A stretch of DNA of 64,000 nucleotides from Syncephalastrum monosporum B8922. Taxonomy: Eukaryota; Mucoromycota; Mucoromycetes; Mucorales; Syncephalastraceae. The notes under the pieces were generated by a model. That model ran no database searches, was not told where the DNA came from, and saw only the letters and a program-made list of their open reading frames with translations. Below are positions 24,102-36,262 of this stretch, one piece after another (positions within the stretch are counted from its first letter, which is position 1; each line of letters opens with the position of its first letter). Location: NCBI GenBank assembly GCA_000697355.1, contig JNEN01001206.1, positions 248,001-312,000 on the forward strand. The letters run 5' to 3'. The position numbers and the translations under genes were made by a program.

Positions 24102-27100
24102 ATGTCGTCTGTGCTGCTGCGGCGATCTGGCCTGATCGCACTGCGATCGAGCAAACGATGGATCTCGAGCTCGGCTAGTCTACGCATGGTAACCCACAAT
24201 GGTGACAACAAACCCAGCACTGGCGTCAACGCCAAATCCAACCCTCCTCAGGATCCTTCTCCTGCCAAAGGCGCCGGAATGGCTGGATTGCCGCCGACGC
24301 CACCGCCCAACAATAACAGCAACAATAGCGGCAGCGACAATGGTAATGCTGACAGCTTTACTGTGGTCGGTCAGCCGTCATTAGACGAGAAGACGGCGAA
24401 TGGTTCGAGTCGAGGACGGAAAGCGACCAGGAAAAACAAGCGACAGCCTGTCATTCCAGGTAATGATACTGGGGATCTCGGTCGCATTCGCTAAATAGTT
24501 TCGGATGCAGATTCATTCTGGGAGAAGAGCTACTTCACTCAAGCCAGGCTGAGTGCAATGAACGATCTCGTGCTGGACGACCGAGTGCCGGCACACGTGT
24601 GGGACGAGCTCCGGTATTGGGTACGAGCAGGCCTCGCGCAGAAGGAGTCCGTGCCTGGCATGTATCGCCACATGGACCATGTCATCGTCAATATCCCCGT
24701 CGCAGGTGCCACCTACGTCCAGGATGCGATGGCGCGCATGCTGGCTGCCGAGAACGAAGCGGATCTCATTATATTGGACCCGCAAGACCTGGCTGTACTC
24801 GGTCATGATGGTGACCTCCATACTGGTAAAGCATGGCATAGAGATGGCACAAGATAGGACACACTGTATTCTAAAGACGCTGACGTGATGTAGAACCGAC
24901 CCTTCGCGTCCCCGAAAACCAGTCCGTCGTTTTCTTCCGTGCTAATGAACACGAGGACGGAGAAGAGGAAGGCCCGGAGGTGGAATCGCACGGTCTCATG
25001 GACTTCATCATGAAAGAATCCGTCCAGCGCTTGAAGCTCCCTTCCATGAACTCTGCCGAACAGCGTGCTCGACTCCACGCCCTGTATCTCCGTGTTTTAC
25101 AACACCCCATCACCAAAAAGGACAGCAACCTGAATCAGCCCCGCATCGTGTACCTGCGTGACTATGGCGAGATGCATGACGGCGAGCCCTATTTCTCGGT
25201 CAAAGTGCTGGTGCGCGTCATTGAAGAGCTGCGTCAAAAGGGCCAGCGACTGTTGATATTCGGTGGCGCTTCGCCTCCGCTGAAAGGCATCGAACGGGAC
25301 GACAAATCCATTCCGCTCTACCAATGCATGAAGCTCCTCGATGTGCCTGCACCCTACCACCACGACCATGAAATCATAAAGCAGCACGAACAGCTCTTCA
25401 AGGACGACGCGTCACTGCGCATAGGCGAGATCAATGCCCAAAAGATGTTGAACTCCCTCGAGGGCAAGCGTGTGCTGCGTTTTGAGGGTGTGCCTCACAA
25501 ACTGCTGGAGCTGGAGCACATCACGGACACGATCTGGGAAGCGCCCGAAGTGGAGCGCCGCGTCAGTTCCGCCCTGGGTAGAGCCCTCGCGGAAAAGAAG
25601 CCGCATGTCGATCTTGCCGATTTTAAGGCCGCCAACAATTTGATACGTCTGAGTACGGTCGCGCGCGTGACAGCTGCGGCGTCGGGTGTGGAGAAACGAA
25701 AAGCGTACCTTGACGCGAACGGCAAGATCTGCATGGACGAGTTGAAAGCCGACTGCACTGAATATGAATCTCGGCTGTTGAGCCGAATTGTGGATCCATG
25801 TAAGTTTTGTGCGTGTGTGCGTGTGTGTGTGGCAAGGGTGCACACGGAGATGGGAGATCTGGAAGTGACAGAAGATATCCCACTCGCTGAGAAAAGCATG
25901 TGCTGATTCTAAAGCCTCGTACAGCTAAAGTGCAAGGTTCGTTCAATGATGTTCGGGCCCCGCAGTCAACGGTGGAGACCCTGCAAACGTTAATCAAGCT
26001 GCCTCTCGTACGACCGGATCTATTCCAAAGCGGCATCCTTAAGCGCAACTTCATCTCGGGTATCCTTTTGTTTGGCCCGCCTGGTACCGGAAAGGTAAGC
26101 GTATATGGAAATGTCAGTCGTACATTATTGACATGTCATGATACGTATTTATTATTATAGACCATGTTGGCAAAGGCAGTTGCCAAGGAAAGTGCGAGCA
26201 TGATGTTGGAAATCCAAGCAAGCGATATGTAAGTGCGCATGCATGTCCCCCCCCCTGAAGATAATGAAACTGTAGAGGATATTAAAGCATATTCCTTCTC
26301 TCCTAGTTTCGACATGTACGTCGGTGAAGGCGAAAAGAACGTCAAGGTAAGCGCAGAATTTCGACGAGGATGAATGGCATCGATATGGGAAAGACATGCA
26401 CGTCTTTCTGGGGGAACACAAGATGATCTGACTTTGTTTATGTGTATGTGTGTGTGTTTTGCAGGCGCTGTTCTCGCTTGCGCGTAAATTATCGCCATGC
26501 GTTGTGTTTATCGACGAGGTCGACAGCATGATGAGCAAGCGCCGATCCGACGCGCACTCCAAGGCGCACCGGGAGATCATCAACCAGTTCATGGTTGAAT
26601 GGGATGGCCTCACAAGCGATAACCAGGGTGTCATGGTGATGGCGGCGACGAACCGGCCCTTTGACTTGGATGACGCAGTCCTGCGCCGCATGCCCCGAAG
26701 AATCCTTGGTACGAATTATAATGCATACGCAATGACGAGAGCGCAGAGGATTGCGAGAGACAATACAGGGAATAAGGGAAAAGCTTATATACTTTTATTT
26801 TCTTTTTTGTAGTGGACTTGCCTAAAGAAGGAGACCGAGAAGCTATCCTGCGGACGCTGCTGCAAGATGAACAGCACGAGGTTTCCGTGGCGGAGCTGGC
26901 ACGGGCAACTGAGCACTTTTCAGGTTCGGACCTGAAAAGTCTTTGTGTCACGGCCGCTCTACGAGCAGTGCAACAAGAGGCCCTGACCATGGAAAAGCGT
27001 GTGTTGCGCCAAGCACATTTCGATGAGGCTCTCAAGCTTGTACAGGCTAGCTCCAGCGACGAGATGGAGTCGGTGGTGGAAATTAGGAAATGGGCAGCCA

Positions 27101-27153
27101 AGTATGGCGACGGAGGCTCCAAGCGCAAGAAGCAGGCAATTGGTTTCTCGTAG
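24102..27153 (+). CDS. Mitochondrial-type AAA ATPase of the Msp1/ATAD1-spastin clade
   Basis: The N-terminus (MSSVLLRRSGLIALRSSKRW) is a typical mitochondrial presequence, followed by a Pro/Asn-rich linker. A large N-terminal domain (about 24510-25800) contains FWEKSYFTQARLSAMNDLVL and QPRIVYLRDYGE. The single AAA module has Walker A GPPGTGKT split by an intron at about 26094, pore loop FDMYVGEGEKN, Walker B VVFIDEVD, sensor VMAATNRPFDLDD, and the arginine finger region RRMPRRILVDLP. A C-terminal helical part contains HFSGSDLKSLCVTAALRA. Msp1/ATAD1 extract mislocalised membrane proteins. The longer N-terminal domain fits a larger fungal/plant subfamily of unknown substrate. The 3' flank has a (GAC)n repeat. 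Confidence 0.87.
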
Positions 27154-27205
27154 ATATGAAAGCATAGGACGACCCAAGCGGGTAGAGAAAGTCATGTGCC
27201 AAAAA

Positions 27206-27231
27206 GACGACGACGACGACGACGACGACGA
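27206..27231. repeat. GAC trinucleotide repeat
   Basis: About eight GAC units just after the AAA ATPase stop codon, probably in its 3' UTR. Confidence 0.8.
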
Positions 27232-27300
27232 ACGGACACGGACAGGCAGAACCAGTTGAATCATGCCGTATCTAAAACGGGCAAGGGCAAACCCTTTAGA

Positions 27301-27475
27301 TTTTTTTGTGGTCATTTCCTTTTCTTTTTCTTTCTCTCTTCTTTTTCTTTGTTCCTTCCACGCAGCTTCCTTTATTTTATTATCTTTCCTCCTTCGACCC
27401 TCTTTCTTTTTCTTTGCCCTCCTCTTTTCATTTCATTTCATTTCCTTTTTCTTTTCGTTTTTCTTTAAACTATAC
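27301..27475 (+). promoter_or_regulatory. Polypyrimidine tract before the Ser-rich membrane protein gene
   Basis: A strongly C/T-biased stretch on the + strand ending about 20 bp before the proposed ATG at 27496. Such CT tracts often mark core promoters or leaders of fungal genes. Confidence 0.4.
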
Positions 27476-27495
27476 CAACGCAATTTGTATATAAA

Positions 27496-28928
27496 ATGGT
27501 AATATTGAAGACTATGACAACTACTTGTTGCATGGATCGTTGAAGTGTCTAGTTGTGCAGGAGACACCTCCACCCGAGGAGATTAACTCGACCAAGCCGG
27601 AACCATTCCCGTCCATGTCGACACCGGCTTTACAGAGCAACGTGCACACGCCGAACTCTCTACCGCGGCGGCCTCGGCGACACACACTTGCACGGCCAGA
27701 CAGCGCACTTGCGCTTCTTTCGGACGATCTCTACAACGAGGACGACACGGAGGAGGAGCACCAGGAAGCGTTTGACCGAATATCCGATATCCTGTCCAAC
27801 CTGATTCAGGAGGCCAACGACGCCGTCCACGGCATCGAGCGTGAAAAGGCAATCCTAACCCAGCAACAGAAGAACCCACAAAAGCGCTCATCTTCCTCCT
27901 CCGTGCTCTTGTCGCGCGCCTCCCGGATTCCGCGCCCGGCTTCGAGCTGCAGCCCTTCCAGAAAACGCATGGATGCGACAGACGCGTCAGCGGCGTCGCC
28001 TCTCTCGCCTCCGCTGACCTCGGCCTCGACGTCGTCATCGTCGTCGTCGGTGCACACCCCCTCGGTCCGTGCAGAGACGCCTTCACCGCCGCCTCTTCTT
28101 CCTGCTGCTTCATCTGCGTCCTCCTCCTCCGTTGCAAAGCGAGTGCGGCCGGTGTCGATGCCAGTCGAGCTGCGTCGACGCCGCGACCCGCTGCTCGAAT
28201 CGTACGAGCGGCTTGACACTCACATGGCCCTCGTCGAGTCGCTCTCGCGTGACCTCGCTCATCCTGACAAGGACGACGAGAGGGACAGCACGACGTCTGC
28301 AGCCGCGTCGCGGCTGTCGTCGGCCCTGCTCGTGATCCCATTCTTGCACATTCCGCATGCGCTCATCTCGATAGTGTATGACAGTCTGTCGTCGTCGTCG
28401 TCGTCGTCGTCAGCGTCGTCGTCGTCGTCTGCGGCGGGCATGATTGCGTGGGCGTTCTTTTTCGCGTTGGCGAATATCGTGGTGCATACGGTGCCAACGA
28501 TGATACCCACGGCCAAAGCAAAGAATACCCCTTTTCTTCACAACACGCCATCGGCCAGGCGGCGGTCCCTGCCTGGTGCATACACCACACCTCCTCCACC
28601 TCCTCTCGTCGTGCGCCGCAAGCCCCGCACCCGCAGATCCATTTATAGAAAGCATCATGCTCGCTCGCCTGCACCCATCCGCTCTCCCATCCACCTCCAT
28701 GCGAGCACAAGCACCACCGCCTTGCTTGCGCAACAGCACTCGTATCAGCAGAAGCAGCCAGTGTCGCATTATTCCCCGCTCGTGCGGTCCCACACTCAGC
28801 CCCAGCATCTCAAGCTGCTTCCGCAACAGCACTCCCTGCATTCCCTCCCCCAACCACCGCCTATGATGATTATGCAATCCAATGCCATGACCTCTGTCGC
28901 CGCGTTGACACGGCGCAATTCATTTTAA
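27496..28928 (+). CDS. Unknown Ser-rich protein with two hydrophobic segments
   Basis: I propose an ATG at 27496-27498 followed at once by an intron (27499-27560), then ETPPPEEINSTKPEPFPSMS. Without that intron, the next in-frame ATG at 27618 (MSTPALQSN) would start the protein. In the body: a short acidic helix (AFDRISDILSNLIQEAND), long Ser/Pro/Ala tracts, two hydrophobic stretches (SSALLVIPFLHIPHALISIV and AGMIAWAFFFALANIVV) separated by a poly-Ser run coded mainly by TCG, and a basic Gln/His/Pro-rich tail. I do not recognise the family. The hydrophobic pair suggests membrane association. Confidence 0.65.
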
Positions 28929-29039
28929 ATATATATATATTGCCTTTTGTTTATACCAATATACGCACTCATACTCACGCACAACACATGCTACCCAACT
29001 CCACTTTGAATTTTACACAATACACGTGCAAATCATCAT

Positions 29040-30453
29040 TTAAGCTTCGTGCTTGTGTTCCGCCATCGCTGCCAAAAGCGATACAGTGTTTTCGCGGGTG
29101 ACCACATTCGGGTTTGCCAGCTCGTCCTGGATGGCCACCAGCAAGGGTCGTAGCGACGCAGCCGTCACGATCGCACCCGCATCTCTGTCAAGTGGCTTCC
29201 CAAACCGGCGAATGCAGATAGTCACGTCACGGTCCGTCAGCCCATACACATGCACTACCTTGCTTTGTGTTTGTTGATCCGAATCCGCTCTCCACAGCAT
29301 AGCACGTCCCTTTGGTACGTGGTGGGTGAGCAATAGCACACACAAAAACAAAAAAAAAAAAAAACAGAAATAGGAGCTGTGAGTCACTTGCACATGATTT
29401 TGTTAAAGAAGCAATAGGACGCCAGTTTACCTGGAGAGCACGTTGAGCTTCGTCAAAGTCGGCAACGAGCTGCATGATCGCATGTGAAGGGAAATAAATG
29501 GCGAGAGGCGTGCGTGTTACTAGACAGACATGCATGCATAAGCAGTAAGTAGAGGCATTTCAATTCCAAATGGAGACGCGGGCCGATGCCACTGGCTGTT
29601 ACTATAATTAAGTACGACCTGTCTCTTCACGTACATGGAGGTGTATTCCAGCTCGAGTCATCACGCCATGTCACGCGTACGGCTTGACTCGCATACCACT
29701 GATCGTCGATCGAATAGTGACAGCCCACCCTGAGGGGTGACTGAATGTCTTCGAAAAGCACATCGGATGGCAAGGTGAACGCGGCATAAAGCGTGGCGGG
29801 TACGCCTGGCCGCAAATAGCAGAGCGTGGTGCGATCGACCTCGGCGGGTAGTACGGCGCGTGGGGTGGCTGTCGTCGAGAGTAGGACGTGTGCTTTGTCT
29901 ATGTCTGCATCACTGGATCAACAAAAAGGCATGGTCAGCCAGGCGGGGATATCCGCACACACACACACACACACACAATGGGTACCTCTGTATCTCCACA
30001 CGGAGCCAAATCCGCTCTTGATTGTATCCTTGGGCCCAGCCTTGGCACGCTTGGACCTCCACATGCTCATCGTCTTCGTCTTCTTCGTCTTCTTGGTCCT
30101 TTCCGTCGTCTGTGCCGTTCGGCGGCGGGCTGCGCGGCTGCAAAAGAGGCACAAGGCCCGCGGGTGGGCTCGGGAGCCGTCGTCTTTTGCGTCGTAAAGA
30201 CGAAGCATCGGGATCAAACGCATCCGCGAATTCCTGCCTTAACACTTGACGCGTTTCTGCCAAGAGAGCCTCTTTGACTCGGATCTGTGGAATCAAAGCA
30301 GGCACGCGATTGTCATTAGTATGTGGAGTGACACACCATGGTGAGACGTGGCATTACGTTGTGTCGTGTCTGGCGCTGCTTAGCTTGTGCTTGCTGAATC
30401 CTTGCTTCCAACACCTGAAGAGTATGCTGCAAATGGTCTGTAGGGGAGCTCAT
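29040..30453 (-). CDS. Unknown 343-aa protein with N-terminal coiled coil and acidic linker
   Basis: Five exons on the minus strand: 30453-30358, 30284-29986, 29912-29635, 29519-29431 and 29309-29040. All junctions are GT..AG and keep one frame. The protein starts MSSPTDHLQHTLQVLEARIQ, a coiled coil. It continues with a basic cluster (LRRKRRRLPSPP), an acidic run (KDQEDEEDEDDEHVE), and a probably beta-rich domain (LRPGVPATLYAAF, PLRVGCHYSIDDQWYASQAV). It ends with VHVYGLTDRDVTICIRRFG and a helical stretch. I do not recognise the family. The arrangement is reminiscent of nuclear complex subunits, but this is a guess. A (CA)11 repeat lies in an intron. Confidence 0.7.
29956..29977. repeat. CA microsatellite in an intron
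   Basis: Eleven CA units within the intron between the second and third exons of the minus-strand unknown gene. Confidence 0.8.
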
Positions 30454-31003
30454 TCGGAAAGAGAAAATAGAGAAGGAAAAAGCACTTCAGACTGGCAGCT
30501 TGCTTTTTTTTTTTGTGTCGTCTTATCCTTTGCATACATAGAGGCACTATGCTGTCCCTATGTTTTCATGAACATTGATCCAGAGCCAATACTCCACAAA
30601 GGCCTCAATATGAGTGGCGTAACCGGCTGCGAAAAGAAAAAAAAAAGAAAAGGACAAGGCTAATAGATCATGTCGTTTGGGGCTTACGCGTTGATCAGCG
30701 TGCTCCTCGCGTGTCCAAAGGCAGTCAGCATTGCAGTAGTGCCATTTTATCGACTCAGCATGTACGCAGAGGTCATGTCCATCAGGCAAAAACCCTTCAC
30801 TGCAGGTAGGCAAGGCCATGCAGTTAGTATCACTATCACATCATCCATGTATCAGATAGTAAGGGAATGGCTTGCCAAATAGGGTAAAAGGCAAAGGCGC
30901 GCATATTAGAAGGGGTTGAGTTTTCTGATTGACGGCGGCAAAAGGCGGTAACAAAACCCTTTTTTCCCTTTCTATTCATCTACTCTCCTTTTAACTCATC
31001 ATC
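30454..31003. promoter_or_regulatory. Divergent promoter region
   Basis: About 550 bp between the minus-strand coiled-coil gene and GDP-mannose pyrophosphorylase. It contains short ORFs on the minus strand (30550-30820) bounded by splice-like sites that do not join the coiled-coil gene in frame; they could be a non-coding leader. A C/T-rich leader ends just before the ATG at 31004. Confidence 0.4.
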
Positions 31004-32373
31004 ATGAAGGCTCTTATTCTCGTCGGCGGTAAGCTGCCTTCATCTCGTCGTCTGCTTTACTCATGCACGCCCTTTAGGCTTCGGCACGCGTCTGCGACCC
31101 CTCACACTCTCTTTGCCTAAACCGTTGGTTGAATTCGCCAACAAACCCATGATTCTCCATCAGATTGCAGGTCTGGCCAAGGTAAGCAAAGAAATAGACG
31201 GAAACCTGCGGAAACATACGGCGTGTATTGATCTCTCTGCTCGCTATCTTAGGCGGGCGTCACTGATATCGTGTTGGCTGTCAACTATCGCCCGGAGGTG
31301 ATGGTGGCCACGCTCAAGGAATACGAAAAGATCTATAATGTCACCATCACCTTTTCGGTGGAGACCGAGCCGCTTGGCACGGCCGGTCCTCTTGCCTTGG
31401 CACGCGAGATCCTCGCCAAGGACGACAGCCCCTTCTTCGTCCTCAACAGCGATATCATCTGCGACTATCCTTTCGAACAGCTCCGCGACTTCCACATTAA
31501 CCATGGTAACGAGGGTACCATCGTGGTACGTATCTCTCAAATGTATACACCTGTACATGTCGCGTCTATTCTAAACACCTTTTTTTTTATTTCTGCGTGT
31601 CTAGGTCACCAAGGTCGATGACCCTTCCAAGTACGGTGTCATTGTGAACCGTGCCAACAGCACCCACATTGAGCGTTTTGTCGAGAAGCCCAAGGAGTTT
31701 ATCAGTAACAAGATCAACGCCGGCATCTACGTGTTGAGCCCCAAGGTTCTCGAGCGCATCGAGGTAAGAAGAAAAAAAGAAAGGACACCAAGCATGGCAT
31801 GGTCCATAGTGAACGGAATCTCATCTTGGTTCCTCGAACTAGCTGAAACCTACGTCGATCGAGAAGGAAGTGTTTCCCTACGTTGCGCAGGACGGCGAGC
31901 TGCACACCTTTGACCTCGAAGGCTTCTGGATGGACGTCGGCCAGCCCAAGGACTTCTTGACCGGTACCTGCCTCTATTTGAGCCATCTCGCCAAGAAGCA
32001 CCCCGAGGAGTTGGCCAACCCCAACCTCGAGTATGTCCACGGCGGCAACGTCATGGTCCATCCTTCGGCCAAGATCGGCAAGGGCTGTCATATTGGTCCG
32101 AATGTCGTTGTTGGCCCGAACGTCGTGGTCGGCGACGGTGTGCGTCTCCAGCGCTGCGTCATTTTGGAAGGCGCTCAGATCAAGGACTACGCCTGGGTCA
32201 ACTCGAGCATTGTGGGCTGGCATTCGATTGTGGGCCGCTGGTCCCGTCTCGAAGGCTCGTCTGTCTTGGGTGAGGACGTCACGATCAAGGACGAGATCTA
32301 CGTCAACGGTGGCTCTGTCCTGCCCCATAAAAGCATTGCTGCCAATATCACTGAACCCCAGATTATTATGTAA
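31004..32373 (+). CDS. Mannose-1-phosphate guanylyltransferase (GDP-mannose pyrophosphorylase)
   Basis: Makes GDP-mannose from GTP and mannose-1-phosphate in the cytosol for protein glycosylation and wall mannan (yeast PSA1/VIG9/MPG1). Five exons. The first is only about 25 nt (MKALILVGG) and joins [19 protein letters not shown], giving the signature nucleotidyltransferase motif [11 protein letters not shown]. Further conserved blocks are [52 protein letters not shown] and the C-terminal left-handed beta-helix repeats ([20 protein letters not shown]). The length of about 360 residues and the ending PQIIM are normal for the family. Confidence 0.96.
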
Positions 32374-33771
32374 TGTAAATAGTCTTTACGCACAACTCAC
32401 TCAGACGCACCCATTCACCTTTTTTCACCTTCACCCCCCCCCGGTCTTTGGATTTTACTTGTTTTGTTGTCTCACCCTTTCTCACCCTTACCCTTAGCTT
32501 TATGAAATATATAATAGCTTTTAAGACTCTTCGTTGAGGCGCACACATATATGCGGGTAAGGGGCGGATCGAAAAGCGAAAGCATTCAATGGTGACGCGC
32601 TGTGTATGCCCATATTTATATTTACTGTTCCAAGGATCAGGTAGACATTTAATACAGAGCCAAGGAGCCGGATCCCAGCAGTGGATGTAGATCGACGGGA
32701 TTTCGGCAATCCACATACTCTTTCAGGTTTGAAGTGGCTCGGTTAGCTGGCCGTAAGCGACGTGTGTAGTGCTCGGTTCACAAGGACTGCTGCAGCTTAT
32801 CTGGTGGTGGCTGCCAATGATAAGACGGGGTCCCCCACTTTTGTGTCTTGGTCTGACAGGCCGAGCTTACCTTGGCCTTTTGTGACCCTTGTACTCAAGG
32901 TGTCTGAAAACAGTTTGACCAGAAAAATGACCCAAAGGAAGAGATTTCGCTCACCATTTTGTAAATATACTCGATATGGCGTTGTACCTTTTCATTTCCC
33001 AAAACAGGAAGTAAGCGCCGCACCAAAAAAAAATTGTGCCACATCGTTTGCACTACCGTTTACATTGACCACTGAAACTTCGTAGTGAATAAGAAGTAAT
33101 ACGATACAATATGAAACGTCGGCGGAAAAAAAAGTCACATGGGGACGTAATGTCAAGTCAGCGAGGGCAGAGTGAGGTGTCTTGGTATTTTGGCTGCGCA
33201 TCAACTTAAATCACAAGGGGTGGGGAAGGAGGGCGCCAGACCTAACCACCAGCCCATCAGCCACTTTGGAAAATCGGATTACGCTTTTCTGGGTTGACAG
33301 GACACAGGGAACGCGGCCGAGCCAGCCGTGTGGTTCTCGAGGTAAACAAATTATGGTTTCTGTAGGAAATGAAAAAAGATCAAGCCTCTCTCACGGATGT
33401 AGCGATTGTGTTGAAGGCTGGCACCCGCCTGACTTTTGCCACATCAAAGTGAGGCTCCCTTACTTTTATCGTTTTGTGTGACATGAACGTTGATCCTCGG
33501 TTTGAACTCTCATGGAAATATTGGTTGCTCTCCAAAGCACCTGGGTGTAAATGGATTTTTTTTTTTTTGGCTTTGGCTGAGCCAAATCTTGGCAGCACAT
33601 AAAACACATAAGAAGTTAAAACCTTGGAAAACATGGACATGGTCACAGCATCAACCACAGTAATACATAAACCATATAAGACAGAAAGCACATCACGGCT
33701 GTGCTTCTGTTTTCCTTTTGCACCTCTTCTTTCTGTTTCTTTCCTTCTTTCTCCTCTGAGAGTTCATCTAT
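32374..33771. other. Intergenic gap
   Basis: About 1.4 kb. A short coherent-looking reading stretch occurs on the minus strand around 32530-32710 (VNINMGIHSASPLNAF) and another on the plus strand around 32930-33010, but neither has convincing gene context. There are T/A homopolymers at 33030, 33130 and 33555. I see no supported gene. Confidence 0.45.
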
Positions 33772-35751
33772 ATGTACTTTATTTTCGAGGCGTTCAACGC
33801 TCGCGTAAGCTAAGATGGATTCAAGCATCACAGCAAGATAGCTCACACTTCGTTGGTAGCCCTTGGAAACACGCATTCTAGCGTACACGCGTATTGCCAC
33901 ATCGATTGCACTCGGTATTCTCTTTATCGTGTACGTCGGCTACCTCGGCAATCTCGTGGCCCATGACCATGCTTTGCTGCGCTTGACGAGCGAGGACATG
34001 ACCGACTCGTACCCGATCCCCGACATTGAAATGTGCGCTCAAAACACGACATTCACGATCGTCCGATGCGATGTCACGTACATGAACTGGTCCTCGGTCA
34101 CCCTTCCCAACTGCTACGACTATATCCAAATCGGCACGGGCGAGGATCCGTCCTACTGTTCCTTGTTTCAGGGCAGCAATGAATTCTTCTATGGCGTCGA
34201 CCTTGATTATGAGGATACGTCGACCGACATTCGGCGCCTGGATGTCTACTGGAAGATTGACGCGATAGAAAACGTCACGGCGGCTTCGATCAGTATCCCG
34301 TCCCTGACCTTGGAAATGTATGACCCGACGTTCAATCGGTGGAACGATTCGAATATGGAAGACATGATACCCCAGCAGGTATGATAAGCATCACATGACA
34401 ACTGAACGAAAACACGCTGAAACTATGCATCTCAGCAACAAACCGTCCGCAACATGGTCTGGGGCACTGGCATGGCGACGACCATGCAGAACTACACCTC
34501 CAATATGTTCTTCACCGTCCAGCGCTACAGGGCCATTCGACCCTACGATTTTGCGTCTCTCCTCGGCGTCGTAAGTATAACAATGATCCGATCTAGAAAT
34601 TCCGATTTAATGCGTCTTTAGGAATCAAACTATGTCGATATCCCTACGGTCGAAACCACCCAGCTGGACTGGCCTCTACACGCGGACAATGATGACATTA
34701 CAAACGGGGTAAGCAACGCATCGTGTCAAAAAGACGAGATCTCATCGGCTACGAATAGGTATACCAAGGCCAGTTTTCATTGCAGCTCTCCAAAGTGACA
34801 ATCGACGTCAAGGTACGAAAATAGCAAAACACATGTGCATCCAACTTAGACGCTCTTTTTGGATAGACCGAACAACGGCAGCACACCTTGCTGGCCCTGG
34901 TGGCGCTCATCGGTGGTGCGTACGGCGTGATGACGACCTTATATATTTTGCTATTTGGCATGATCCGCCTCGGACCGTTTGGCCTCGTCCACCATGTGCC
35001 GCAGGCGGCCGTCCGCGGCAGAGAGAAGCTCGTCAAGGTCCGCTCCCAGAGCGACCGACGCGAATCGACCCAGTCCTGGGCACGCTTTCTGCCCGCCTCA
35101 CTTCGTCCGTCCGAAAGCACGAGCACGACCCTCCAGGAAGAAGAGCAAGCGATGCGCAAGAGCGACGACCGCAAGAGCGATGATATCCTGATCCAGCCCC
35201 TCAGTCAGATTGCGGTGGACAGACACAGCCACCGCATCCAAGGGCCCTGGCGCAGTGGCCAGAGCAGTGGCAACAATAGCGATGGCGAACAGTCACCTAC
35301 ACCGCCTCCGCTCCCTATGCCCGCGGAGGCCGCTGCGAACGACTCGCGTAGCTTAACGATGATGGCAGCTGCGGCCAACACCAGCGGTGGCAGCAGCAGC
35401 AGCAACATCAGCGGCAGTAGCGACGCAGTGATGTCGCCCCAGCTCGTGGGTTTGATGGAGCAGCTCCGTCGTGAACAGGCCGAGACATCCCTACGCTCCC
35501 AGCGTCTGGAGCAGCATGTCCTCGAACTCGAGGAGATTTTGCGGTCGTATTATATTAACATGGACTGGCTCGATCAGCACCGGTATCTGCGCCACCAGAG
35601 AAACGCCGAAGAGTATAATAATACCTACTACTACCGGAAACGCCAAAAGAGCGCGCGATCGGATACGGTCGGCGGTTGGCTCTACGAGGATGCGGTCCTC
35701 TCGCCGTCCACAAGCCGAAGAGGGAAGAACAAGAACGCCGAGAAAGAATAA
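33772..35751 (+). CDS. Unknown membrane protein with N-terminal anchor, extracellular domain and cytosolic tail
   Basis: The first exon, 33772-33804 (MYFIFEAFNAR), is followed by an intron, 33805-33859, and then PLETRILAYTRIATS. The frame upstream of 33860 is closed by a stop and has no other ATG, which fixes this start. Transmembrane segment 1 is IALGILFIVYVGYLG. A lumenal or extracellular domain with Cys and Asn-X-Ser/Thr sites follows (CAQNTTFTIVRCDVTYMN, LPNCYDYIQIGTGED). Segment 2 is LLALVALIGGAYGVMTTLYI. The long tail is Ser/Pro-rich with a coiled coil (LMEQLRREQAETSLRSQRL). The layout fits two-pass surface proteins of Mucoromycota; function unknown. Confidence 0.78.
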
Positions 35752-36262
35752 GGCACTTTTACCCCGCCTGATGATACCACATTACCACATCTACCGCTCA
35801 CACACACACACACACATGTATTTTCCTGTATTATTTCATAACCTTTCTCTATCTATTCCTTTTGTTCTTCTTTTCGTTCAGCTGTTATATGTAAATTGTT
35901 GTTTCCCTACATTCAAGGAGACAAAAAAGAAAAAAGAATTTCCATTATTGTGCTCTCTCCTTCCGCCCTCCAAGTTAATTGTTGTTGGCATCCTAGCTGT
36001 GTGAGTAATTTTTTAAATAATGTTGCGCCGTGTTTACGTGCACATAACAGGCCCCCTTCTTTTTTCTCATTCGCTCGCTCTTTCCCTAGTATTTTTTTTC
36101 ACCTACCCCCTTTCATGCTTGTGTGACGCTACACACACAGGCACATATACGCGCTCACATACGTTATACACATAGGATACATACGCTTTTTCTTTTTGAC
36201 ACGCAAATTCGTGCTCATATTCCATCTGACCTGCAGATAGATAGATAGATATTTTATTGTAT
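35752..36262. other. Convergent spacer
   Basis: Lies between two convergent genes. It contains a short CA repeat (35801-35815), T/C-rich sequence, further CA-rich sequence near 36130, and an ATAG tetranucleotide run near 36236-36252. No gene is seen. Confidence 0.5.

Noticed and set aside
27583..28341. 252-codon minus-strand frame
   Set aside because: Antisense to the Ser-rich protein gene; long only because of the GC-rich TCG/CGA-biased codons. Arg/Ala-rich composition, no motif.
30547..30819. Minus-strand ORF (CSEGFLPDGHDLC) as 5' exons of the coiled-coil gene
   Set aside because: No splice pair joins it in phase to 30437 or 30453, while an ATG at 30453 already starts the gene cleanly.
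32929..33013. Plus-strand stretch resembling ribosomal protein L21e N-terminus (PFCKYTRYGVVPF)
   Set aside because: Similarity is limited to a few residues and no following exon continues the protein.
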